A stretch of DNA of 64,000 nt from Rhodococcus sp. OK519 (GCF_003051005.1 NZ_QAOW01000001.1:930001-994000), one strand, 5' to 3'; positions 16,903 through 25,641 are shown, counted from the first letter of the stretch. Notes: generated from the sequence alone by a model not told the origin. Numbers and translations: made by a program.

Positions 16903-18177
16903 CTAGTGTTCGAGTCGATGGAGAACGTCGGCGGCCCCTGCAAGCCGTGGCCAATCGAGTGTTGCCCTCCGGTCGCGATACGCGTCTCCCATTAATTCGA
17001 GAAGGTGCTCTCGGGCGACTTGGGTCCGAACACCGCAGGCGACGTCGGTGATCTGAACACTGTCCAACGCAACCTCGGACTGTCCGATAACTGCGATCAG
17101 GTGATCTCTGGTTCTGCGGGCGTTCCGAATGCGTGCTCCCAGTGACCCGCCGTGGTCGACTCTGCTGCGAAGTCCCTGCCGGCGTGCTTCATTGGCGAAC
17201 GTGCGCGCCGCGGCATCCTGGTCTGCGGTGACCGGCAGGACAGTGACCTGGACCGGGGCCAACCAGAACGGCAAACGCCCCGTGTGGTGTTCGAGGAGCG
17301 CTGCAGTCACGCGCTCCATGGACCCGACAGCGCCTCGATGAATCATGACTGGTCGACATTCAGCGCCGTCGGAGTCGACGTAGGTGAGGTCGAATCGCTC
17401 GGGTTGATTGAAGTCGAGCTGTACGGTGGCGATGGTTTCCTCGTGACCGTGTCCGTCCCGAACTTGCAAATCGAACTTGGGGCCGTAGAACGCGGCCTCG
17501 CCCGGGGCCTCGAGCAGTTTCAGTCCATGCTCGTCGAGAACGGACCGCCCTGCCACACGAAGTTGCTCCTGGGCATGCTCCCACTGTGCCTCGGTTCCGA
17601 GCCACGCAGCGGAACTGTCTCGTATCGACAGCCGAACGTAGTCGACGGGCAGTCCCAGAATCTCCTGAGCACGCAGCGCAGCCCGCAACCCCAGCTCGGC
17701 TTCGTGCAGGACCTGGTCCGGGCGGCAGAAGACGTGAGTGTCGTCGAGGTTGATCTGCCGGACGCGACTCAATCCGGACAGAACCCCGGAACGTTCGGCC
17801 CGGAACATGGAGGCGAGCTCGTTGAATCGAAGTGGCAGCTCGCGATACGAGCGTTTGGTGGAGGCGTAGATCAAGGCGTGATGAGGGCAGTTCGCCGGCC
17901 GAAGCATGATGTCGTCATCGCCAATTCGCATGGCGGGGAACATGTCTTGGCTGAACTTGCTCAGATGTCCGGACCGCTCGTACAGCGCTCGTTTTCCGAG
18001 AACCGGCGAGAACACGCCTTGGCATCCATCGTCCGATGCCAGTTCCTTCGCCAGCTTTTGCAGCTCCTCCCGGACGATGGCACCGGCTGGTAGCCACATC
18101 GGAAGGCCGGATCCGGCAAGGGGATCGGTGGCGAAAATTGCCATGTCGTGGTTGAGATCTCGGTGGTCGGTGACCAT
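16903..18177 (-). CDS. Threonyl-tRNA synthetase paralogue lacking TGS and editing domains
   Basis: Class II aminoacyl-tRNA synthetase of 424 residues. The ATG at 18177 is chosen because AGGAG lies 8 bp upstream on this strand; an in-frame codon 42 bp earlier falls inside the leader terminator tail. It has the ThrRS catalytic core and an anticodon-binding domain (about residues 310-400). The usual N-terminal 200 or more residues (TGS and Ser-editing domains) are absent. The three zinc ligands are kept: Cys97 (RPANCPHH), His148 (NLDDTHVFC) and His280 (PVMIHRGAVGS). Motif 2 (FRAERSGVLSGL) and motif 3 (GSMERVTAALLEHHTGRLP) are present. It probably charges tRNA-Thr, or is a specialised or resistance form; a full-length ThrRS is expected elsewhere. 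A Thr-leader attenuator precedes it. Confidence 0.85.
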   Translation of the reverse strand: MVTDHRDLNHDMAIFATDPLAGSGLPMWLPAGAIVREELQKLAKELASDDGCQGVFSPVLGKRALYERSGHLSKFSQDMFPAMRIGDDDIMLRPANCPHHALIYASTKRSYRELPLRFNELASMFRAERSGVLSGLSRVRQINLDDTHVFCRPDQVLHEAELGLRAALRAQEILGLPVDYVRLSIRDSSAAWLGTEAQWEHAQEQLRVAGRSVLDEHGLKLLEAPGEAAFYGPKFDLQVRDGHGHEETIATVQLDFNQPERFDLTYVDSDGAECRPVMIHRGAVGSMERVTAALLEHHTGRLPFWLAPVQVTVLPVTADQDAAARTFANEARRQGLRSRVDHGGSLGARIRNARRTRDHLIAVIGQSEVALDSVQITDVACGVRTQVAREHLLELMGDAYRDRRATLDWPRLAGAADVLHRLEH

Positions 18178-18182
18178 GGTGT

Positions 18183-18210
18183 CTGCTCCTGTTGTTTCGT
18201 GTGGGAGCAG
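18183..18210 (-). promoter_or_regulatory. Hairpin that can mask the ribosome-binding site of the ThrRS paralogue
   Basis: On the transcript, CUGCUCC (18210-18204) can pair with GGAGCAG (18189-18183), which contains the AGGAG ribosome-binding site of the gene starting at 18177. The same CUGCUCC can instead pair with an identical GGAGCAG in the upstream terminator (18243-18237). Both pairings are 7 bp, so they are mutually exclusive. Confidence 0.5.
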
Positions 18211-18217
18211 TCGGGAC

Positions 18218-18249
18218 AAGAAGAAAGCCCCGGAATCTGCTCCGGGGCT
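18218..18249 (-). terminator. Intrinsic terminator (attenuator) in the ThrRS-paralogue leader
   Basis: Nine-bp GC-rich stem (transcript AGCCCCGGA, loop GCAGAU, UCCGGGGCU; plus-strand arms 18226-18234 and 18241-18249) followed by UUCUUCUU. It lies between the Thr-rich leader peptide stop (18268) and the synthetase start (18177), the position of a classical attenuator. Confidence 0.8.
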
Positions 18250-18267
18250 CGAGATGTCTGAGGGCTG

Positions 18268-18330
18268 TCAGTTCATCGTGAGGGCGCCGGCGGTGTCCGG
18301 CGTCGTCGTGGAATGTAGGAATCCCTGCAT
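18268..18330 (-). CDS. Threonine-rich leader peptide of the attenuator
   Basis: Twenty-codon ORF, ATG at 18330 and TGA at 18270-18268, encoding MQGFLHSTTTPDTAGALTMN. Five of 20 codons are Thr, three of them consecutive ACG codons (residues 8-10). It ends 18 nt before the terminator stem. No ribosome-binding site precedes it, but a TACACT element 8 nt upstream of the ATG suggests a leaderless transcript. The likely job is to sense charged tRNA-Thr by ribosome stalling. This is inference from layout; the ORF is too short to test by similarity. Confidence 0.65.
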   Translation of the reverse strand: MQGFLHSTTTPDTAGALTMN

Positions 18331-18338
18331 GGTGTCGG

Positions 18339-18344
18339 AGTGTA
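18339..18344 (-). promoter_or_regulatory. Candidate -10 element of a leaderless transcript
   Basis: TACACT on the minus strand, 8 nt before the leader-peptide ATG at 18330. This spacing would put the transcription start at the A of the ATG. I see no convincing -35 element. It lies in the 89-bp gap shared with the divergent SMP-30-like gene. Confidence 0.4.
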
Positions 18345-18419
18345 CAAGCCATGCGCGCACAGCGCCCCGAACTTCTGCAACAATCGCGTACCCGGAGGGC
18401 AAGGACACAGGGGGAGATT

Positions 18420-19358
18420 GTGCGTAGTCGGCGAACTGGGCGAATCGGAATTCTCGCGTTGGCATCGGCGGCGGTTGCCGCGATTGTCACGGCGGCGCCG
18501 GCGACAGCTGAGATGTCGAGCGCCCCGAACCGGTGCCCGCAGTGGGGTGTTCAGACGATCGCGTCGGGTTACGGAATGCTCGAGAACCTCGCGTTCGACG
18601 GCCGCGGAGCCATGCTGCTGTCGGATTCGTCGTTCGTGACGCCTGGTGCTGTCCGAACGCTGGACGCGGCGGGCGGGCGCGGCACCCTGGTCGACGGGGT
18701 GAACGGCCCGGGCGGGCTGGTAGTCGACGGTGACAACGTCTACGTCACGACCGGCAATACCGCGGTATCGGGTCTGTTCGGGATCGCGGACGGCACGGTC
18801 GACGTCGTGGACCTGCAGACCCGCCAGCGCCGCACCATTTCCGGAGGGCTCGTGATGCCGAACGGACTGGCGCGTCTCGGGAACGGAGACCTGCTCACCA
18901 CCCGAAATCTCGGGGCGCCCGGTCTCACCCGAATCCCGGCGGACCGGCCCGGGCAGCCCGAGACGGTCCGCACCGACCTGGGTACCGTCGACGGTGTCGC
19001 GGTCGCGGGTGACCGCGTCTACCTGACCACGTCGTTCGATCCGGTCAGTGAGTTGAAGGTCCTCGACGCGCGCGATCTCCGTGGGCCGGTCCGCACCATC
19101 TCGCTGCCGGGCGTAGGGCCACTGAACGTCGCCGACGACCTCACCGTCGGACCCGACGGCGCCGTCTATCTGGCGTACAACGTCGCGGGCAGGGTGCTGC
19201 GGGTCAACCCCGAGTCGGGGGAGAGTTGCGAAGTCGCGTCGGGGCTGGCGCTCGCGTCGGCGGTGAAGTTCGGCGCGGGCCCGGGCTGGGATCCCCGCGC
19301 GTTGTATGCGACGGGCTTCGACGGCACCGTTCGGAGGCTGACACCACCCGTCGGATAA
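18420..19358 (+). CDS. Exported SMP-30/gluconolactonase-like beta-propeller protein
   Basis: Protein of 312 residues from GTG 18420, preceded closely by a GGGGGAGA site. The N-terminus is a signal peptide: basic MRSRRTGR, a hydrophobic core to about residue 26, and a probable cleavage after ATA. The rest has repeated Leu-Ala-x-Asp-Gly and Gly-Asn-Gly-Asp segments, such as GMLENLAFDGRGAMLLSDSS, PNGLARLGNGDLL and ADDLTVGPDGAVYLAYN, consistent with an SMP-30/NHL-like propeller. The substrate is unknown; lactonase activity should not be assumed. Its stop overlaps the acyP start (TAATG), so the two may be coupled. Confidence 0.7.
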   Translation: MRSRRTGRIGILALASAAVAAIVTAAPATAEMSSAPNRCPQWGVQTIASGYGMLENLAFDGRGAMLLSDSSFVTPGAVRTLDAAGGRGTLVDGVNGPGGLVVDGDNVYVTTGNTAVSGLFGIADGTVDVVDLQTRQRRTISGGLVMPNGLARLGNGDLLTTRNLGAPGLTRIPADRPGQPETVRTDLGTVDGVAVAGDRVYLTTSFDPVSELKVLDARDLRGPVRTISLPGVGPLNVADDLTVGPDGAVYLAYNVAGRVLRVNPESGESCEVASGLALASAVKFGAGPGWDPRALYATGFDGTVRRLTPPVG

Positions 19359-19648
19359 TGGCAGCCATGCACCCCGACATCGAACGCCTCACCGCCTGGG
19401 TCCACGGATACGTCCAGGGCGTCGGCTTCCGGTGGTGGACGCGTGCGCGGGCCCTCGAACTGGGGCTGGTCGGGCATGCCACCAACCACGCCGACGGTCG
19501 GGTTCTCGTGATCGCGGAGGGGGCGCGGACGGAACTCGAGCGGTTGCTGGAGTTGCTGCGGTCGGGGGGAACGCCCGGAAACGTGACGCTCGTCGTCGAG
19601 CACTTCGATGCGGCGCGCGGAGGCCTTTCCGGGTTCGTCGAGCGCTGA
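19358..19648 (+). CDS. acyP: Acylphosphatase
   Basis: Small enzyme of 96 residues that hydrolyses acyl phosphates. The loop [17 protein letters not shown] carries the catalytic Arg, and NHADGRVLV carries the catalytic Asn. Starts at ATG 19358 (overlapping the previous stop) or ATG 19367 are both plausible; the second gives 93 residues. It lies 22 bp before smc, the same order as M. tuberculosis Rv2922A-Rv2922c, and is likely cotranscribed with smc. Confidence 0.93.
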   Translation: MAAMHPDIERLTAWVHGYVQGVGFRWWTRARALELGLVGHATNHADGRVLVIAEGARTELERLLELLRSGGTPGNVTLVVEHFDAARGGLSGFVER

Positions 19649-19670
19649 TCCGCAGGTAGAGTCCACCGTC

Positions 19671-22600
19671 ATGCACCTGAAGAGTCTGACGTTGAAGGGC
19701 TTCAAGTCCTTTGCGTCCGCCACGACTCTGCGGTTCGAGCCCGGCATCACGTGCGTCGTGGGGCCCAACGGCTCGGGCAAGTCCAACGTCGTCGATGCCC
19801 TCACCTGGGTGATGGGCGAGCAGGGGGCCAAGGCCCTGCGCGGCGGCAAGATGCAGGACGTCATCTTCGCCGGCACCGCCGGACGTGCTCCGCTCGGCCG
19901 TGCCGAGGTGACACTCACGATCGACAACTCCGACGGCGCCCTGCCGATCGAGTACTCCGAGGTGTCGATCACCCGGCGCATGTTCCGTGACGGCGCCGGC
20001 GAGTACGAGATCAACGGCAACTCGTGTCGCCTGATGGACGTGCAGGAGCTGCTCAGCGACTCGGGCATCGGCCGCGAGATGCACGTCATCGTCGGTCAGG
20101 GACGCCTGTCTGCGATCCTCGAGTCTCGCCCGGAGGACCGTCGCGCGTTCATCGAAGAGGCCGCGGGCGTCCTCAAGCATCGCAAGCGCAAGGAAAAAGC
20201 CGTCCGCAAGCTCGATGCGATGCAGGCCAACCTCGCGCGGCTGAACGACCTCACCGCCGAACTGCGCCGACAGCTCAAGCCGCTCGGTCGACAGGCCGAG
20301 GTCGCCCGACGTGCTCAGACCGTTCAGGCCGACCTGCGGGACGCGCGCCTTCGGTTGGCTGCGGACGATCTCGTCACCCGCCGCGCCGAACTCGCGAACC
20401 AGACGCACGATGAAAAGATCGTCCGCGAGCAGCAGGAGGCGGTGCACGCCGCGCTCGACGAGGCGACCGCCGAACTCGGCGGGCACGAGCAGGCGCTCGC
20501 ACGCCTGACGCCGCAGGCCGAGGCCGCGGGACAGACGTGGTTCCAGCTGTCCGCGCTGGCCGAACGCGTGAGTGCGACGATCCGGATCGCGCAGGAACGC
20601 GCACGTCACCTCGACAGCGAGCCCGAGGTGGGGCGGGGGCAGGATCCGGACGAGATGGAGGCCCGCGCCGAGCGGATCGCGGTGGAGGAGGCCGAACTGG
20701 TCGCTGCCGTCGAACTCGCGCGCGCGACGCTCGACGCGGCACGCGAACAACTCGCGGAGCGCGAGGAGGCCGCGGCGGACGCCGAGCGCGCCCATGTCGC
20801 GGCGGTGCAGGCGATCGCGGATCGCCGTGAAGGCCTGGCGCGGCTGTCCGGTCAGGTGGACACGCTGCGCACGCGCGCCGAGTCGGTGGACGCCGAGGTG
20901 TCCCGGCTCGATGTCGCGATCGCCGAGGCACGCGAGCGGGGGGACGCCGCACAGGGCGAGTTCGACACGGTCGAGTCCACGGTCGACGACCTCGACGCCG
21001 GGGAACTCGGCCTCGACGGCCACTACGAGCGCGCGGTCGCGGCGCTCGACCTGATCGCCGGACGGGTCACCGAACTGCGGGCCGCGGAACGCGACGCCGG
21101 CCAGGAAGTGGCGTCGCTGAAGGCCCGCATCGACGCGCTGTCGATGGGACTCGAACGCCGAGACGGTGGAGCGTGGCTGCTCGAACACCACTCCGACCGC
21201 GGGCTCACCGGCCCCGTCGCCGAACTGATCCGTGTGGATCCCGGATACGAGACCGCAGTTGCCGCGGTGATGGGTCCGGCGGCCGACGCGATCGCCGCGG
21301 AATCTGCTGAGGCCGCATCCGCCGCGGTGCACGCGCTGCGCGCAGCGGACGGTGGCCGAGCTGCGGTCCTCTTCGCGGCAGAACGCGCGGATGTCGCGCC
21401 GCGCGCGGACCTACCGGTCCGGGCGACGTGGATCGCCGACGCCGTGCATTGCCCCGATTCCGTGCGCGTGGCCGTCGACGCCCTGCTCGATGGTGTTGCC
21501 GTCGTCGAATCGCTCGATGCTGCAACGGAACTCGTGAGAATCCTGCCCTCGGTGCGTGCAGTGACACGGGACGGCGATCTGGTCGGGGCGGGCTGGATCA
21601 CCGGCGGATCCGACCGCCTCCCGAGCACGCTCGAGGTGCAGGCCGCGATCGACGCATCGACGGCAGGTTTGGAGTCGGCCGAGCGCCGCTCCCAGGAACT
21701 GGCCGCTGCCCTCGCCGGTGCTGTTGCCGAGCAGTCGGACCGCGCGGAGGTCGCCGAGCAGGCGCTGGCCGCGCTGCACGAGTCCGACGCCACCATGTCC
21801 GCGGTCTACGAGCAGTTGGGACGACTGGGCCAGGTGGTTCGGGCCGCGCATGCCGAGTCCGAGCGACTCCTTGCGCAGCGCGTCAAGGCGGAGAACGGCC
21901 GGGAGGAGACCCTCACGTCGCTCGCCGAACTCGAGGAGCGGTTGCGTCGCGCCGAGGACGAACAGTCCGGTGCCGCAGGGGCATCCGACATGGACGGTGG
22001 CGCACCAACCGAGTTCGAGCGGGAGGTTGCCGCCGCCGCCCTGACGGAGGTCCGCGCGGTGGAGGTCGAGGCCCGCCTCGCGGTACGCACCGCCGAGGAA
22101 CGCGCCGAATCGGTTCGCGGAAAGGCGGACTCGCTACGTCGTGCGGCTCAGGCGGAGCGCGACGCCAGGGCCCGGGCCGAACGCGCGCGCCACGCCCGCC
22201 GAACGGCCGCCGAGGTCGCGGCCGCCGTGGCCGAGTCCGGACAGCGGGTGGCCGGTCACCTCGGCCGGATCGTGGAAGCGGCCGCGGCCCACCGCGACGA
22301 GCTGACGAGTCTGCGCGCCGCGCACACCGAAGAGGTCGAGGGCGTCAAGGAGCGTGTCCGGCAACTCACCGCGCAGAAGGCGGCATTGACGGACGCCGTC
22401 CACCGAGACGAGGTAGCGCGAGCACAGGCGGCGCTGCGGATCGAACAGCTCGAGGCGACCATCCTCGAGCAGTACGCCGTCAACCTCGATGATCTGATTG
22501 CCGAGTACGGCCCCGACGTCCAACTGCCCCCGTCCGAGTTGGAGATCACGGAGTACGAGCAGGCGCGTGAGCGTGGCGAGCAGGTCACCCGCCCCGCGCC

Positions 22601-23279
22601 GGTGCCGTACGACCGCGGCACCCAGGAGCGCCGGGCGAAGCGGGCCGAGAAGGACCTCGCGACGCTCGGCAAGGTCAATCCGCTCGCGCTCGAGGAGTTC
22701 GCGGCGCTGGAGGAGCGGTACAACTTCCTGTCCACCCAGCTCGAGGACGTCAGGAACGCGCGCAAGGACCTGCTCGGGGTGGTCGCCGACGTCGACGCGC
22801 GCATCCTGCAGATGTTCACCGAGGCCTACGCCGACGTCGAGCGCGAGTTCGTCGACGTGTTCGCGAAGCTCTTCCCAGGCGGCGAGGGCCGCCTGGTGCT
22901 GACCGACCCGTCGGACATGCTCACCACCGGGATCGAAGTGGAGGCCCGCCCGCCCGGAAAGAAGGTCAAGCGGCTGTCGCTGCTGTCCGGCGGCGAGAAG
23001 TCGCTCACCGCGGTCGCGATGCTCGTCGCGATCTTCCGGGCCCGGCCGTCACCGTTCTACGTGATGGACGAGGTGGAGGCCGCGCTCGACGACACCAACC
23101 TGCGACGACTGATCGGTCTGTTCGAGCAACTGCGGGAGAAGTCGCAGCTGATCGTGATCACCCATCAGAAGCCGACGATGGAAGTCGCCGACGCGCTCTA
23201 CGGCGTCAGCATGCGCGGCGACGGCATCACCACCGTCATCTCGCAGCGACTGCGCGGTCAGGACCTGGTCGCCGGGTGA
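19671..23279 (+). CDS. smc: Chromosome segregation protein SMC
   Basis: Condensin ATPase of 1202 residues that organises and helps segregate the chromosome with ScpA and ScpB. The N-terminus [14 protein letters not shown] and Walker A GPNGSGKS (residues 31-38) form the head; the C-terminal head has the signature [13 protein letters not shown] and Walker [14 protein letters not shown]. In between are two Ala/Glu/Arg-rich coiled coils flanking a hinge at about residues 505-660, with [18 protein letters not shown] at its start. The ATG at 19671 gives the exact family N-terminus. It is followed by a glutathione peroxidase gene not present at this place in M. tuberculosis, as far as I recall. Confidence 0.97.
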   Translation: MHLKSLTLKGFKSFASATTLRFEPGITCVVGPNGSGKSNVVDALTWVMGEQGAKALRGGKMQDVIFAGTAGRAPLGRAEVTLTIDNSDGALPIEYSEVSITRRMFRDGAGEYEINGNSCRLMDVQELLSDSGIGREMHVIVGQGRLSAILESRPEDRRAFIEEAAGVLKHRKRKEKAVRKLDAMQANLARLNDLTAELRRQLKPLGRQAEVARRAQTVQADLRDARLRLAADDLVTRRAELANQTHDEKIVREQQEAVHAALDEATAELGGHEQALARLTPQAEAAGQTWFQLSALAERVSATIRIAQERARHLDSEPEVGRGQDPDEMEARAERIAVEEAELVAAVELARATLDAAREQLAEREEAAADAERAHVAAVQAIADRREGLARLSGQVDTLRTRAESVDAEVSRLDVAIAEARERGDAAQGEFDTVESTVDDLDAGELGLDGHYERAVAALDLIAGRVTELRAAERDAGQEVASLKARIDALSMGLERRDGGAWLLEHHSDRGLTGPVAELIRVDPGYETAVAAVMGPAADAIAAESAEAASAAVHALRAADGGRAAVLFAAERADVAPRADLPVRATWIADAVHCPDSVRVAVDALLDGVAVVESLDAATELVRILPSVRAVTRDGDLVGAGWITGGSDRLPSTLEVQAAIDASTAGLESAERRSQELAAALAGAVAEQSDRAEVAEQALAALHESDATMSAVYEQLGRLGQVVRAAHAESERLLAQRVKAENGREETLTSLAELEERLRRAEDEQSGAAGASDMDGGAPTEFEREVAAAALTEVRAVEVEARLAVRTAEERAESVRGKADSLRRAAQAERDARARAERARHARRTAAEVAAAVAESGQRVAGHLGRIVEAAAAHRDELTSLRAAHTEEVEGVKERVRQLTAQKAALTDAVHRDEVARAQAALRIEQLEATILEQYAVNLDDLIAEYGPDVQLPPSELEITEYEQARERGEQVTRPAPVPYDRGTQERRAKRAEKDLATLGKVNPLALEEFAALEERYNFLSTQLEDVRNARKDLLGVVADVDARILQMFTEAYADVEREFVDVFAKLFPGGEGRLVLTDPSDMLTTGIEVEARPPGKKVKRLSLLSGGEKSLTAVAMLVAIFRARPSPFYVMDEVEAALDDTNLRRLIGLFEQLREKSQLIVITHQKPTMEVADALYGVSMRGDGITTVISQRLRGQDLVAG

Positions 23280-23353
23280 GCCCGTCACCGTCACCGTCAC
23301 CCACGTGCGTGCACCCCGCACGACTCCACCCGAACTACATGGGAGAACCATCG

Positions 23354-23887
23354 ATGAATGCCCACAACTTCCCCGTCCAGACGGCAGACGGCGCCACCGA
23401 GGACCTGAGCGCTCACAAAGGCAAGCTCCTCCTGATCGTCAATGTGGCGAGTAAGTGCGGACTCACGCCGCAGTACGAAGGACTGGAAGCGCTGCATCAG
23501 GCAAACAAGGACCGCGGCCTGCAGATCGTCGGCTTCCCGTGCAACCAGTTCGGTGACCAGGAACCCGGCGACAACGCCGAGATCCAGCAGTTCTGCAGCG
23601 TCAACTACAACGTCACCTTCCCGGTGTACGCCAAGCTCGAGGTCAACGGCGAAGGCGCTCACCCGCTGTTCCAGTACCTGCGCGCGGAGGCCCCGGGCGA
23701 CTTCGGCCCCGATCACGGCTTCCTCTTCGAGCACGTCAGCAAGACCAGCCCGGAGGCGATCGGCACCGACGCGGTGAAGTGGAACTTCACCAAGTTCCTC
23801 GTGAACCGTGACGGAGAGGTCATCCGCCGCTTCGAGCCGACCGTCACCCCCGAGCAGATCGCCGAGGAGATCGCAGAACTGCTCTAG
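23354..23887 (+). CDS. Glutathione peroxidase-family thiol peroxidase
   Basis: Protein of 177 residues. The peroxidatic Cys35 is in NVASKCGLTPQY, followed by the family motif GFPCNQFGDQEPG and WNFTKFLVNRDGEV (catalytic Gln and Trp region). It uses Cys rather than selenocysteine. Actinobacteria of this group lack glutathione, so thioredoxin or mycothiol partners are more likely; that is inference. ATG 23354 is chosen over ATG 23339 because the protein then begins MNAHNFPVQTADG, as in the family. It lies 74 bp after smc. Confidence 0.92.
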   Translation: MNAHNFPVQTADGATEDLSAHKGKLLLIVNVASKCGLTPQYEGLEALHQANKDRGLQIVGFPCNQFGDQEPGDNAEIQQFCSVNYNVTFPVYAKLEVNGEGAHPLFQYLRAEAPGDFGPDHGFLFEHVSKTSPEAIGTDAVKWNFTKFLVNRDGEVIRRFEPTVTPEQIAEEIAELL

Positions 23888-23956
23888 GAGCGCGGCGATG
23901 CGGGGCTGTGTCGCCCGGAGACCTCACAGCCCCGCACAGCCTGACAGGATGTCGGT

Positions 23957-25372
23957 GTGACTACCGGAGCCTGGATAGCAATAGCGGCCGTACTGGCCGT
24001 CCTCATCGTGGCGCTCGTCGTCGGCCTCATCATTGCGCGTCGTCGTCGTGTCAGCCTCACCGCGCCCGAGACGCCCGAGCTGACCGAGCAGCCGAAGGAC
24101 CGGTCGGGCGGTTATCAGGCCGGTGGCGGATTCAACTTCAGCCAGGGCTCGACGGCGACCGCGCCGCCCAAGGTGCCGCCGGCCGCGCCCAAGACGCCGA
24201 CGCCTCCGCCCGTCCCCCCGGTCGCACCGCCGGTGCCCCCGGTCGCACCGCCGGTGCCCCCGGTCGCTCCCGCGCCCAAGCCGGAACCGAAGCCCGAGCC
24301 GACCGTCACGCCAGCACCCGAGCCGGTCGTCGAGCCCGAGCCGGTCGTCGAGCCCGAGCCGGTCGTCGAGCCCGAGCCCGTCGTCGAGCCCGAGCCGGTT
24401 GTCGAGCCCGAACCCGTCGTCGAAACGCCGGCGCCGGCGATCGAGGAGATCGCACCCACCGACGGTCGTCTGGACCGCCTGCGCGGTCGCCTGTCCCGCT
24501 CACAGAACGCGGTCGGCAAGAGCCTGCTCGGCCTGCTCGGCGGCGGCGATCTCGACGAGGATTCGTGGGAGGAGGTCGAGGACACGCTGCTGATCGCCGA
24601 CCTCGGCACCGCCACCACGATGAAGATCGTCGAGCGGTTGCGCGAGCAGATGGCCGCCCGAGGAGTGCGCAGCGAGGCAGACGCCCGGGCGCTGCTGCGC
24701 GAGGTGCTCATCGACGAGCTGCGTCCCGAGATGGACCGCTCCATCCGCGCGCTGCCGCACGGTGACCATCCGGCGGTCCTGCTCGTCGTCGGCGTCAACG
24801 GCACCGGCAAGACCACGACCACCGGCAAACTCGCACGCGTCCTCGTCGCCGACGGCCGTCGCGTCCTGCTCGGTGCGGCCGACACGTTCCGTGCCGCCGC
24901 GGCAGACCAGTTGCAGACGTGGGCCGAGCGCGTCGGCGCCGAGGTGGTCCGCGGACCCGAGGGCGGCGATCCGGCTGCGATCGCGTTCGATTCGGTCGCC
25001 AAGGGCATCGAGGACGGCGTCGACGTGGTCGTCATCGACACCGCCGGCCGCCTGCACACCAAGACCGGTCTCATGGACGAGCTCGGCAAGGTCAAGCGGG
25101 TCGTCGAGAAGAAGGCCGCCGTCGACGACGTCCTGCTGGTTCTCGACGCGACCGTCGGGCAGAACGGACTCACGCAGGCCCGTGTGTTCGCGGAGGTCGT
25201 CGACATCACCGGCGTCGTGCTCACCAAGCTCGACGGCACGGCCAAGGGCGGCATCGTCTTCCAGGTCCAGCACGAACTCGGCGTTCCCGTGAAGCTCGTC
25301 GGCCTCGGCGAGGGCGCCGACGATCTCGCGCCGTTCGAGCCGGAAGCATTCGTCGACGCGCTCCTCGGATAG
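23957..25372 (+). CDS. ftsY: Signal recognition particle receptor FtsY
   Basis: SRP-receptor GTPase of 471 residues that delivers ribosome-nascent chain complexes to the translocon. Residues 4-27 form a transmembrane helix with the RRRRV stop-transfer sequence. Residues 75-155 are low-complexity: a Pro/Val/Ala repeat, then six EPVVEP-type units encoded by 18-bp repeats at 24320-24427. The NG domain follows, with Walker A VNGTGKTTTTGKLA, DTFRAAAADQL, DTAGRL and TKLDGTAKGG. It pairs with Ffh at 30028. A 10-bp terminator hairpin follows. Confidence 0.97.
   Translation: MTTGAWIAIAAVLAVLIVALVVGLIIARRRRVSLTAPETPELTEQPKDRSGGYQAGGGFNFSQGSTATAPPKVPPAAPKTPTPPPVPPVAPPVPPVAPPVPPVAPAPKPEPKPEPTVTPAPEPVVEPEPVVEPEPVVEPEPVVEPEPVVEPEPVVETPAPAIEEIAPTDGRLDRLRGRLSRSQNAVGKSLLGLLGGGDLDEDSWEEVEDTLLIADLGTATTMKIVERLREQMAARGVRSEADARALLREVLIDELRPEMDRSIRALPHGDHPAVLLVVGVNGTGKTTTTGKLARVLVADGRRVLLGAADTFRAAAADQLQTWAERVGAEVVRGPEGGDPAAIAFDSVAKGIEDGVDVVVIDTAGRLHTKTGLMDELGKVKRVVEKKAAVDDVLLVLDATVGQNGLTQARVFAEVVDITGVVLTKLDGTAKGGIVFQVQHELGVPVKLVGLGEGADDLAPFEPEAFVDALLG
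24320..24427 (+). repeat. ftsY: Six 18-bp tandem repeats inside ftsY
   Basis: Six in-frame copies of an 18-bp unit of the type GAGCCGGTCGTCGAGCCC, encoding EPVVEP. Copies 4 to 6 have silent third-base changes. A shorter 21-bp repeat encoding PPVAPPV precedes it at about 24215-24265. It encodes the acidic, proline-rich linker between the membrane anchor and the NG domain. Confidence 0.85.
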
Positions 25373-25403
25373 CGGATTTCACCGACTCCTCGGGAGTCGC
25401 AGC

Positions 25404-25433
25404 GGGCCCCGGTAGCTGTGTCCACCGGGGCCC
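25404..25433 (+). terminator. Terminator after ftsY
   Basis: Perfect 10-bp inverted repeat (GGGCCCCGGT at 25404-25413, ACCGGGGCCC at 25424-25433) with a 10-nt loop, followed by GTTTC. It lies 31 bp after the ftsY stop. Confidence 0.75.
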
Positions 25434-25511
25434 GTTTCGCGTCTCCGGACTGCCGACAATCGGGATGGTTCGGGCGTCCGGGAGTGCGAAAAGCAATGAA
25501 AAGTCCCTGAT

Positions 25512-25559
25512 GAAACCTCTTTGCAACATAGTCTGGCCATGCGTTCACCTTGGCGAAAC
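25512..25559 (+). promoter_or_regulatory. Candidate GlnR boxes upstream of amtB
   Basis: GAAAC-N6-GCAAC at 25512-25527 and TTCAC-N6-GAAAC at 25544-25559 resemble the actinobacterial GlnR motif, alternating GTnAC and GAAAC half-sites spaced by 6 bp. They lie 83-130 bp before the amtB start. GlnR activation of amtB-glnK-glnD under nitrogen limitation is established in Streptomyces and mycobacteria. Confidence 0.5.
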
Positions 25560-25586
25560 AGGGGAGAGCCCTGGAGGAAACACCGC

Positions 25587-25628
25587 GTGACCACTCTTCT
25601 CCATGACGACGTGCTGTCCGGCGCGTGA
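25587..25628 (+). CDS. Thirteen-codon upstream ORF before amtB
   Basis: GTG at 25587 with GGAGG at 25573-25577; the ORF encodes MTTLLHDDVLSGA and stops 13 bp before the amtB start. It may be a translated leader peptide or chance. Confidence 0.3.
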   Translation: MTTLLHDDVLSGA

Positions 25629-25641
25629 GAAGGAGGTTCTA

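Noticed and set aside
18177-18420. T-box riboswitch before the ThrRS paralogue
   Set aside because: No T-box core sequence (such as GGGTGGNACCGCG-type antiterminator) is present; the Thr-rich ORF and terminator favour ribosome-mediated attenuation.
19389-21332. A 647-codon minus-strand frame opposite acyP and smc
   Set aside because: Same cause as above; no start signals or recognisable domains.
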